DNA from: an uncultured Roseburia sp.
GTDB taxonomy: Bacteria > Bacillota > Clostridia > Lachnospirales > Lachnospiraceae
Reading direction: 5' to 3'
Assembly (NCBI GenBank): GCA_947564765.1
Contig: CANODN010000090.1
Location: forward strand, 1 to 7,796
DNA length: 7,796 nucleotides
The translations under genes and the position numbers were made by a program. Shown here in pieces: positions 1-6,204 of this stretch; position 1 is the stretch's first letter; each line of letters begins with the position of its first letter. Below the pieces are notes generated by a model, which was given only the letters and a program-made list of their open reading frames with translations, did no database searches and was not told the DNA's origin.

Positions 1-2
1 AT

Positions 3-83
3 GCGGAGGATAAGTATTTTGAGGATTGCAGGAGATGGTGTGATTTTGCGGAAATAGGACGGATAAGGCTTGTAATCCTTTAA
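3..83 (+). CDS. Possible C-terminal end of an unrecognised upstream gene (partial)
   Basis: An open frame enters from the left edge and ends at a TAA at 81-83, giving 26 residues rich in acidic and aromatic residues (begins AEDKYFEDCRRWCDF). It is too short to assign to a family, and I do not recognise it. It is preferred over the competing frame that starts with ATG at position 1 and stops at 55-57, because its composition looks more like a real protein tail and because it ends just where the predicted comEA promoter begins. The stop codon falls inside the first copy of the 12-bp repeat. Sequence to the left of the window would settle whether this is coding. Confidence 0.35.
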   Translation, partial: AEDKYFEDCRRWCDFAEIGRIRLVIL

Positions 84-98
84 AAAATCCTTTAAAAT
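70..98 (+). promoter_or_regulatory. Predicted sigma-A promoter of the comEA operon
   Basis: A -35 box TTGTAA (70-75, 4/6 to consensus) and a -10 box TAAAAT (93-98, 5/6) are separated by an ideal 17 bp. Transcription would start near 105, leaving a leader of about 55 nt before the comEA start at 160. It is the best promoter I can see upstream of the six-gene run. The spacer and -10 lie almost entirely within a perfect tandem 12-bp repeat, so a protein bound to the repeat would compete with RNA polymerase. Prediction by eye only. Confidence 0.5.
74..97 (+). repeat. Perfect tandem duplication of a 12-bp unit within the comEA promoter
   Basis: The unit AATCCTTTAAAA occurs twice back to back (74-85 and 86-97) with no mismatch, and the pair is flanked on both sides by TGT (71-73 and 98-100). 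Each unit contains the palindrome TTTAAA. The pair fills the spacer and -10 region of the predicted promoter. OmpR/PhoB-family regulators usually bind direct repeats spaced about one helical turn apart (10-12 bp), so an operator for the response regulator encoded at 784 is a possible reading. A neutral slippage duplication is the alternative. Confidence 0.7.
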
Positions 99-145
99 GT
101 ACGTTAGGCACATTGGCATTGAGGAACTCCTGAAGGGAATACGAT

Positions 146-151
146 AAGGAG
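146..151 (+). promoter_or_regulatory. Ribosome binding site that sets the comEA start at 160
   Basis: The Shine-Dalgarno sequence AAGGAG ends 2 nt before the ATG at 154 but 8 nt before the in-frame ATG at 160. The second spacing is normal and the first is too short, so 160 is the likelier start and the protein begins MNKRIYLG. Confidence 0.75.
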
Positions 152-159
152 TAATGCAA

Positions 160-774
160 ATGAATAAAAGAATATATCTGGGTTTATGTCTGTTTTTGTG
201 TATGGGATCAGGCTGCGGAGAGGCCTCACGGTCTTATTTTGAAGAAGCCTCCGAGGCTGCATTGGAGACGGAGCTGAAGGAGGAAGAAACAGAAAGGCCT
301 GATGTGAGAGAAACGGAGTTAACAGCAGATTCAGACTGTTATGTATATATCTGCGGAGCCGTTGTTCATCCGGGCGTATATAAGCTGCCGGCAGGAAGCC
401 GTATTTATGAAGTGGTATCTTTGGCGGGCGGATTGGCGGAGGAAGCCTGTGAAGACAGTATCAATCAGGCAGAGGAAGTAACAGACGGACAGATGATAAA
501 GGTGATTACGAAAGAAGAAGCAAAGGAGCAGAGAGCCGCATCCGGGGAAGAAACCGGAATAAAGCCGCAGGAGTCAGATCATAAGGTAAATCTCAATACG
601 GCAGATGCCGGTGAGCTGATGACGCTTCCAGGCATCGGAGAGAGCAAGGCAATGCAGATTCTTTCATACAGAGAAGAGAAAGGCGGATTTTCTTCGGAAG
701 AAGAGATTATGAACATTACAGGAATAAAGGAAGGCGTCTATTCTAAGATCAAAGACTATATAACGGTTAATTGA
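160..774 (+). CDS. comEA: ComEA-type DNA receptor, probable lipoprotein (SLBB + helix-hairpin-helix)
   Basis: ComEA binds incoming double-stranded DNA outside the cytoplasmic membrane and passes it to the ComEC channel. The 204-residue protein has a hydrophobic N-terminal signal (about 5-18) ending at Gly-Ser-Gly-Cys (Cys19), then a low-complexity Glu-rich linker (about 20-57). An SLBB domain follows (about 59-117, YVYICGAVVHPGVYKLPAGS), and then a C-terminal tandem helix-hairpin-helix DNA-binding domain (about 142-204) with NLNTA near 145, LPGIG at 156-160 and a second turn TGIKEG near 187. SLBB plus HhH is the order of Bacillus ComEA. The cysteine at the signal end suggests lipid anchoring instead of the transmembrane helix of B. 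subtilis ComEA, but Gly at -3 is not a textbook lipobox, so a plain membrane anchor remains possible. It is the first gene of the run, and its stop codon overlaps the ribosome binding site of the next gene. Confidence 0.9.
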   Translation: MNKRIYLGLCLFLCMGSGCGEASRSYFEEASEAALETELKEEETERPDVRETELTADSDCYVYICGAVVHPGVYKLPAGSRIYEVVSLAGGLAEEACEDSINQAEEVTDGQMIKVITKEEAKEQRAASGEETGIKPQESDHKVNLNTADAGELMTLPGIGESKAMQILSYREEKGGFSSEEEIMNITGIKEGVYSKIKDYITVN

Positions 775-783
775 GGTGTAAAA

Positions 784-1473
784 ATGGCAAAAAAGGTTCT
801 CGTGGTAGATGATGAAAAATTAATTGTAAAAGGCATTCGTTTCAGCCTGGAGCAAGACGGCATGGAAGTCGAATGTGCCTACGACGGTGAAGAAGCGCTT
901 CGTATGGCCACAGATCATGAATATGATCTGATTCTTTTAGATGTTATGCTGCCTAAAATGGATGGCTTTGAAGTCTGCCAGCATATTCGGGAATTTTCCA
1001 GTGTACCGATTGTAATGCTGACGGCAAAAGGCGATGATATGGATAAAATATTGGGGCTGGAATACGGAGCGGATGATTACATTACCAAACCGTTTAATAT
1101 ATTAGAAGTCAAGGCAAGAATCAAAGCTATCATGCGCCGCGTATCGGCAGGCAGGCCAAAGGCAGAGAAATCCTCCGTGATTGAAGATGGAGATCTGAAA
1201 ATGGACTGCGAGAGCAGAAGACTTTTTGTAAAAGGAAAAGAGATTAATCTGACAGCCAAGGAATTTGATCTGTTAGAGCTTTTAGTAACAAATCCCAATA
1301 AAGTATACAGCAGAGAGCGGCTTTTGAACCTGGTCTGGGGCTATGAATATCCGGGAGATGTGAGAACCGTAGATGTTCATGTCAGGAGAATGAGAGAGAA
1401 GATCGAAAGCAATCCCAGTGAGCCCAAATATGTGCACACCAAATGGGGTGTAGGCTATTACTATCAGGGCTGA
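784..1473 (+). CDS. OmpR/PhoB-family response regulator (WalR/MtrA-like)
   Basis: This is the DNA-binding output protein of a two-component system, phosphorylated by the kinase encoded next. Its 229 residues are the normal full length. The receiver domain (about 4-118) has the acidic pair Asp9-Asp10, the phosphoacceptor Asp53 in LLDVMLP, the switch Thr80 and the conserved Lys102 in TKPF. The winged-helix DNA-binding domain (about 132-228) carries the typical recognition region DVRTVDVHVRRMREKIE and ends in WGVGYYY. The sequence resembles WalR and MtrA in general feel, but so do many paralogues, so I give no symbol. The site GAGGTG (773-778) overlaps the comEA stop and lies 5 nt before the ATG, which suggests translational coupling to comEA. 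It likely controls its own operon; that is inference from gene order and from the direct repeat at the promoter. Confidence 0.95.
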   Translation: MAKKVLVVDDEKLIVKGIRFSLEQDGMEVECAYDGEEALRMATDHEYDLILLDVMLPKMDGFEVCQHIREFSSVPIVMLTAKGDDMDKILGLEYGADDYITKPFNILEVKARIKAIMRRVSAGRPKAEKSSVIEDGDLKMDCESRRLFVKGKEINLTAKEFDLLELLVTNPNKVYSRERLLNLVWGYEYPGDVRTVDVHVRRMREKIESNPSEPKYVHTKWGVGYYYQG

Positions 1474-1492
1474 CGGCAAGCAGGGTGCGAAA

Positions 1493-2923
1493 ATGACAAA
1501 GAAGAGAATTCGGGATATTTTTAAAGGACTTAGAATACGGCTGATCTGTTTGTTTTTGATCATGGGGATTGTACCAATGGCGGTTTTGCGCATGGGGATG
1601 CTGCGCTCCTATGAGAAGAAGGCAATTTCAAACCGGGAAATCGATGTATTAAGCCAGGCAAGGATTTTGACGAACCAGATCCTGTTTAACAACTATCTGG
1701 AAAATGCAGATTCGGAAATGATCAACTCCCAGTTAGAGCAGCTTTCCAATATCTATGATGGAAGGATCATCGTGATCAACGACAGCTTTCACATTATACA
1801 GGATACGTATGACCTGGATGAAGGCAAAACGATTGTGTCGGAAGAGGTAATGCGGAGCTTTCAGGGAGAAGAGATTTCCAAATACGATTCGGAGAATTGC
1901 TATATTGAAATGACGCTTCCCCTTATAGAACAGACGAACAAAGAGGTTATCGGGGTATTGCTGGTCAGTGTATCTACAGACAGTATCGTGCTGAATCAGG
2001 AATATTTAGAGAACAGTGCAAGGGTGATCCAGCTCTTTAGCGCTATGGTGGTTCTTCTGGCTGCTTTGGCTCTGGCAAGAGCGCTGGTAAAACCTTTCCG
2101 GAAAATGGCGGGAGAGATTGTTGAAATCCAGAATGGCTATGAGGATACATTAAAAATTCATTCCTATACGGAAACAGAGATCATTTCAGAGCGTTTTAAC
2201 CAGCTGTTTGGCAGAATGAAGGTGATTGATGAATCCAGAGAGGAGTTTGTATCCAATGTCTCCCATGAGCTGAAGACGCCCCTTACATCTATGAAGGTTT
2301 TGGCAGATTCCCTGAACGGACAGGAGGATGTTCCGGTAGAGCTGTACAAAGAATTTATGAGTGATATCGGCAATGAAATCGACAGAGAGACAAAAATCAT
2401 CAATGATCTTCTGTCTCTGGTTAAAATGGACCGTTCTGCTGCAGATTTAAACATTTCCAGTGTCAATATCAATGAGCTTTTGGAAGCGATTTTAAAACGT
2501 CTGCGGCCGATTGCGCAGCGGCAGCATATCGAACTGGTTTTAGAGAGCTTCCGGCCGGTCAGTGCAGAGGTGGATGAGGTCAAGCTGACACTGGCTATTA
2601 CAAATCTGATCGAAAACGGAATTAAATATAATAAGCCGGAGGGCTGGGTACATGTATCGCTGAACGCAGACCATCAGTATTTTTATGTGAAGGTGGAGGA
2701 CAGCGGGATCGGAATACCGGAGGATTCCATGGAGCATATTTATGAGAGATTTTACCGGGTAGATAAGTCTCATTCCAGAGAGATCGGCGGTACTGGCCTG
2801 GGCCTTGCAATTGCGAGAAATGCCATACTGATGCACAGAGGTGCGATCAAGGTATTCAGTACAGAAGGAGAGGGAACCATATTTAATGTCCGGATACCTT
2901 TAAATTACATTTTGACATCATAG
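1493..2923 (+). CDS. Membrane sensor histidine kinase with extracytoplasmic sensor domain
   Basis: This is the cognate sensor of the response regulator just upstream. The 476 residues show TM1 (about 17-34), an extracytoplasmic domain (about 35-177), TM2 (about 178-198), a HAMP linker (about 199-250), a HisKA dimerisation helix pair with phosphoacceptor His258 in SHELKTPLTS, and a HATPase_c domain (about 360-471). The ATPase has an N box with Asn371 and Asn375, a G1 box DSGIG (403-407), an F region around RFYRVD (419-424) and a G2 box GGTGLGLAI (432-440). All catalytic motifs are intact. The outer domain has the feel of a single Cache/PDC fold (VINDSFHIIQDTYDLDEGK near 94-112, then a VIGVLLVSVS strand near 152-161), but the ligand cannot be read. 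The ribosome binding site is weak (AGGGTG at 1482-1487, 5 nt from the ATG). The adjacent GerMN lipoprotein may be an accessory sensor subunit. Confidence 0.95.
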   Translation: MTKKRIRDIFKGLRIRLICLFLIMGIVPMAVLRMGMLRSYEKKAISNREIDVLSQARILTNQILFNNYLENADSEMINSQLEQLSNIYDGRIIVINDSFHIIQDTYDLDEGKTIVSEEVMRSFQGEEISKYDSENCYIEMTLPLIEQTNKEVIGVLLVSVSTDSIVLNQEYLENSARVIQLFSAMVVLLAALALARALVKPFRKMAGEIVEIQNGYEDTLKIHSYTETEIISERFNQLFGRMKVIDESREEFVSNVSHELKTPLTSMKVLADSLNGQEDVPVELYKEFMSDIGNEIDRETKIINDLLSLVKMDRSAADLNISSVNINELLEAILKRLRPIAQRQHIELVLESFRPVSAEVDEVKLTLAITNLIENGIKYNKPEGWVHVSLNADHQYFYVKVEDSGIGIPEDSMEHIYERFYRVDKSHSREIGGTGLGLAIARNAILMHRGAIKVFSTEGEGTIFNVRIPLNYILTS

Positions 2924-2927
2924 GAGG
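2922..2927 (+). promoter_or_regulatory. Ribosome binding site that sets the GerMN lipoprotein start at 2935
   Basis: A perfect AGGAGG overlaps the stop codon (2921-2923) of the kinase gene. It lies 1 nt before the ATG at 2929 but 7 nt before the in-frame ATG at 2935, so the second ATG is the functional start. It is the strongest site in the six-gene run, and the overlap with the stop suggests coupling to kinase translation. Confidence 0.8.
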
Positions 2928-2934
2928 AATGGAT

Positions 2935-3861
2935 ATGAAAGAAATACGGACATATTTTCTGTTTTTCCTGCTATTGCTTGTCCTGCCAGGAAGTATGGGA
3001 TGTGGAAACGAGTCAAATGAAACTAGTGATTATTCTGTTTATTATTTGAATAAAGAAAGTACCAAAATCATTTCAGAGCCTTATGAGCTTACTTCGAAAG
3101 AAGAAGATACAAAAGCAGTGATTGATGAACTGCTTTTGGCAATGTCATCCGACACGGATGATGTGGAGCGGGTAAAACCGATTCCCACCGGGGTTGAGGT
3201 GGTGAAGTATGATTTCGAGGAAACACTGCTTACGTTATATTTTAATGATGCATACAGCAGTATGGACAGGATTGGAGAGGCGCTGACAAGGGCGGCGATT
3301 GTCCGTACACTGATGCAGGTGGAGCGGGTGGAATGTCTGTCTTTTTATGTAGGAGATGTTCCCCTTACAGACCGGAGCGGGAACCCGGTGGGCGTCATGA
3401 CAAATGAGAGCTTTATCGAAAACCCGGGAGAACAGATCAACTCCATACAGGAAGCAAATCTTGTCCTGTATTTTGCAAATTCCAAAGGAAACGGTCTGGT
3501 GCAGGAGACGAAGGAAGTTCATTACAGCAGTAATATTTCTATGGAAAAGCTGGTTATGGAAAATCTTCTGGAGGGACCGGCCGGCAAGGAGGCTCAATAT
3601 GCCATTCCGGAGGGAACGAAGCTGATGAATGTATCTGTCGCAGACGGGGTATGTTACGTCAGTCTGGATGAGAGCTTTTTAAATCAGAATTATAATATTG
3701 ATGAGGCGATTGTGATTTATTCGATTGTCAATTCCTTGTCAGAGATTCCTACGATCAATAAGGTTCAGATTTCTGTAAACGGAGATACCGGCGGCGTTTA
3801 TCGGGCCGATTTCCCATTGGCTGAGTTTTATGAGAGGAATCTGGATTATGTAGAAGAATAA
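2935..3861 (+). CDS. Lipoprotein with two GerMN domains (LpqB/GerM-like)
   Basis: This is a predicted lipid-anchored extracytoplasmic protein of 308 residues. The N-terminus has a hydrophobic stretch (about 7-18) followed by Gly-Ser-Met-Gly-Cys, making Cys23 the likely lipidated residue, and then a polar linker. Two GerMN domains follow (about 34-165 and 174-298). Matching landmarks in the two are a strand such as LLTLYFNDAY or VCYVSLDESFL, a helix (EALTRAAIVRTLMQV or DEAIVIYSIVNSL), then a strand ending in VGD or VNGD. GerMN domains occur in Bacillus GerM (sporulation and germination) and in actinobacterial LpqB, encoded beside the MtrAB two-component system. Placement directly after the kinase, with ribosome binding site and stop codon overlapping, favours an LpqB-like partner of the kinase; a spore-related role is the alternative. 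The GerMN assignment is firm, the function is inferred. Confidence 0.87.
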   Translation: MKEIRTYFLFFLLLLVLPGSMGCGNESNETSDYSVYYLNKESTKIISEPYELTSKEEDTKAVIDELLLAMSSDTDDVERVKPIPTGVEVVKYDFEETLLTLYFNDAYSSMDRIGEALTRAAIVRTLMQVERVECLSFYVGDVPLTDRSGNPVGVMTNESFIENPGEQINSIQEANLVLYFANSKGNGLVQETKEVHYSSNISMEKLVMENLLEGPAGKEAQYAIPEGTKLMNVSVADGVCYVSLDESFLNQNYNIDEAIVIYSIVNSLSEIPTINKVQISVNGDTGGVYRADFPLAEFYERNLDYVEE

Positions 3862-3887
3862 AAAAGAAGGGAAGTGGGCAGTCAGAG

Positions 3888-6200
3888 TTGACGAAACGTA
3901 AAGTCTGTTTTCTGTCCCTGGCATTTTTAACGGGAATTGCCGCAGCAGAGTACCGACAGTTTTTGCTGTGGCAGCTTCTGTTTTTATATACATTGGTATG
4001 GGTTATTTTGATAGGAAGAGAATACCGCAAAACCATAAAAACTGTTTTTTGGGTTTTTCTGTTTCTGCTGGCAGTCAGCTTCGGCATCTGCGACAGCTAT
4101 AGCAGGCAGGCCTTTTTGGAACATTGCGGTTCTCTGTTAAAGGAAAATACCGAGTGTCTGGTACAGGGAAAAATATATCAAAAAGAAAAGCAAGAGAAGA
4201 ACGATTCTATTTCTTATTATCTGAAGAACTGCAAGGTGCAGTTTGGTCATACATATCATTCATGTAATCAAATCTTATTAAATCTAAAGGCCGGTGAATA
4301 TGCAATCGGCGAAATCCTGTGTGTAAAAGGAAAAATAAAACCATTTGCCCTGCCTGTAAACGAAGGAAATTATAATGAGCGGGGATATTATCAGAGTCTG
4401 AATATTGATTTTGGCGTAGAAGGTGAAAAAGTGCTTCTGGTAAAGGGGCGAAAAAATATGTGTAAAGAACAGCTTCTGATTCTGAAAGAAAGAATGACAG
4501 AAAGCTACCAGCGGGCAATGCCAAAAAAAGATGCCGGTGTCCTTTCGGCTATGGTTTTGGGAGAGAAAGGGCTTATGGATGATGAAAGGAAGAGATTGTA
4601 TCAAAGTGCCGGAATCAGTCATATCATTGCGATTTCCGGGCTGCATATTTCCATGCTGGGCATGGCTGTTTATCATCTGATCCAAAAAAGAGGCGGAGGC
4701 TATTTTGCGGCAGGCGTGATTGCCGGAACGTTTATTTTGGGATACGGGACTTTGATCGGATTCGGGATATCGGCAAGCCGTGCCATAGGAATGTTTCTGA
4801 TTTTGCTGTATGCAAAATACAGAGGGAGAAGCTATGACAGAATTACAGCTCTTGCGCTTATGGCGGCGCTGCTTGCCGGAAGAAATCCTGGGATTGTACA
4901 TAATGCAGGTTATTTACTGTCTTTTGGCGCAGTCTGCGGCGTTATTTTTGCAGAGGAGCTTATGCTGCATAAAGATACAGATATAAAGCTGCAAAAAATA
5001 AAGGAAATGATTCTGGTGAGCTTTTGCATTCAGCTTATAACAATTCCGGTGATGTGTCAGTTTTTTTATGAAATTTCCGTATATACCCTGGTGATCAATA
5101 TGGCAGTGCTTCCCTGTATGGGTGTTTTGCTTGGGTTGGGAATTTTTGGCGGTGCGATCGGATGTGTATTTCCTTTTTTGGGAAAGCTTATCTTATATCC
5201 CTGCTATTTGATCCTTCTGTTTTTTGACTGGATTTGTGAATTGTTTGCGAAACTGCCGCAGTCGTCTTTGATCACAGGAACTTTTTCGGCAGAGATGCTG
5301 TTTCTGTGGTATGGTCTGCTTTTTGCATTTGTGATAGTTTGGAAGAAAAAAAGAAATATTTCGGCAGTTTTATTTCTCCTGCCGATGGGTATGATGCTTT
5401 TCGGACAAAAGCACAGATTATTTGAAATTGATATTCTGGATGTAGGACAGGGAGACGGTATTTATATTTCTGCCGGAGATAACACCTCTGTGTTTATTGA
5501 CGGCGGAAGTACCGATGTTTCCAAAGCAGGTACTTACCGTATTTTGCCCTTTTTAAAATACAAAGGTATCCGCCGGATAGATTACTGGTTTGTCAGTCAC
5601 TGTGATGCAGACCATATCAGCGGGCTTTGTGAAATCATAGATTCAGATTATAAGATCCGGCATCTGGTGGTATCTGCCTATATGCCCGTAGATGACGCAT
5701 GGAAGAAATTAAAAGCATTGGCAAAAGAAAAGGGAATTGATATTTTGACCATGAGAGAAGGCGATGCCATCAAGGGGGAAAATGACAATTGGCAAATACA
5801 ATGTGTTGCGCCAACGCAGGAGAGCCTGGGCAGAGAGCGGAATGCAAATTCCATGGCGCTGCTTTTACAGCACGAATACGGTACGGGATTTTTTGGAGGA
5901 GATATGGGAGAAGCACAGGAGCGGGAGCTGGTCAGACAAAGGAAGCTGCCAGAGACAGATGTATATAAAGCATCGCATCATGGTTCCGACACATCCAACG
6001 GTAAGGAAATTTTAGACGCGCTGCGGCCCAAAATTGCAGTGATTTCCTGCGGTATGGATAACCGGTATGGGCATCCGGGAAAAGAGACGCTGGAACGGCT
6101 GGAGGAGGCGGGCAGCCTTGTTTATGAGACAAGATATCTGGGCCAGATAAAAATCATGGGTACAAATCTTGAAGTGAAGGGTTTTTCTGTGTTAGAATAG
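3888..6200 (+). CDS. comEC: ComEC/Rec2 DNA uptake channel with metallo-beta-lactamase-type domain
   Basis: ComEC is the membrane channel that carries single-stranded transforming DNA into the cytoplasm. Its 770 residues match the family's usual size. N-terminal helices (about 7-67) lead to a DUF4131/OB-like extracytoplasmic loop (about 70-190). The competence channel domain (about 215-490) follows, with many TM segments and the hallmark IAISGLHIS (247-255). The C-terminal metallo-beta-lactamase-type domain (about 512-768) has DVGQGDG (518-524), DGG (538-540), the metal-site motif His571-x-Asp573-x-Asp575-His576, NSMALLL (654-660), GGD (670-672), SHHGS (696-700) and RYGHP (726-730). The start is a TTG with only a weak ribosome binding site (AGTGGG at 3873-3878), but no better in-frame start is near and the protein begins with the expected short basic segment before TM1. 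The channel and domain motifs appear intact. Low translation is expected from this start. Confidence 0.95.
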   Translation: MTKRKVCFLSLAFLTGIAAAEYRQFLLWQLLFLYTLVWVILIGREYRKTIKTVFWVFLFLLAVSFGICDSYSRQAFLEHCGSLLKENTECLVQGKIYQKEKQEKNDSISYYLKNCKVQFGHTYHSCNQILLNLKAGEYAIGEILCVKGKIKPFALPVNEGNYNERGYYQSLNIDFGVEGEKVLLVKGRKNMCKEQLLILKERMTESYQRAMPKKDAGVLSAMVLGEKGLMDDERKRLYQSAGISHIIAISGLHISMLGMAVYHLIQKRGGGYFAAGVIAGTFILGYGTLIGFGISASRAIGMFLILLYAKYRGRSYDRITALALMAALLAGRNPGIVHNAGYLLSFGAVCGVIFAEELMLHKDTDIKLQKIKEMILVSFCIQLITIPVMCQFFYEISVYTLVINMAVLPCMGVLLGLGIFGGAIGCVFPFLGKLILYPCYLILLFFDWICELFAKLPQSSLITGTFSAEMLFLWYGLLFAFVIVWKKKRNISAVLFLLPMGMMLFGQKHRLFEIDILDVGQGDGIYISAGDNTSVFIDGGSTDVSKAGTYRILPFLKYKGIRRIDYWFVSHCDADHISGLCEIIDSDYKIRHLVVSAYMPVDDAWKKLKALAKEKGIDILTMREGDAIKGENDNWQIQCVAPTQESLGRERNANSMALLLQHEYGTGFFGGDMGEAQERELVRQRKLPETDVYKASHHGSDTSNGKEILDALRPKIAVISCGMDNRYGHPGKETLERLEEAGSLVYETRYLGQIKIMGTNLEVKGFSVLE
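6169..6198 (+). promoter_or_regulatory. Candidate extended -10 promoter at the end of comEC, for holA
   Basis: TTGAAG (6169-6174) lies 18 bp before TAGAAT (6193-6198), and TGT directly precedes the -10, which gives an extended -10 (TGn) motif. A start 7 nt downstream would fall at or next to the holA ATG at 6205, so the transcript would have almost no leader. This agrees with the lack of a recognisable ribosome binding site before holA. Coding constraint in comEC could produce such a match by chance. Confidence 0.3.
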
Positions 6201-6204
6201 GCCT

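Noticed and set aside
1..57. Short open frame starting with ATG at position 1 and stopping at TAG 55-57
   Set aside because: The ATG sits at the window edge with no visible ribosome binding site, the peptide is 18 residues, and a competing frame that enters from the left reads through it with a more protein-like composition.
71..87. WalR box at the comEA promoter
   Set aside because: TGTAAT at 71-76 fits one half-site, but the expected second half-site 5 nt later reads AAAAAA, so a full box is not present.
571..576. Loss of a metal ligand in the ComEC nuclease domain, because residues 571-576 read HCDADH rather than HxHxDH
   Set aside because: Coordinates given are protein residues. An Asp in place of the second His (HxDxDH) is, as I recall, also found in B. 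subtilis ComEC, and the other motifs of the domain are intact, so this is not evidence of inactivation.
2164..2836. Reverse-strand open frames opposite the histidine kinase
   Set aside because: They lie wholly opposite a gene with all kinase motifs intact, have low-complexity Ser/Ile/Arg-rich composition typical of antisense shadows, and no ribosome binding site or recognisable domain.
3404..3625. Alternative-frame open reading of 73 residues inside the GerMN gene on the same strand
   Set aside because: It overlaps a conserved domain in another frame, is strongly Arg/Lys-biased, and has no ribosome binding site.
4207..4901. Reverse-strand open frames of up to 205 residues opposite comEC
   Set aside because: They are antisense to conserved ComEC motifs, are rich in His, Ser and Gln from the complementary codons, and show no domain or start signal.
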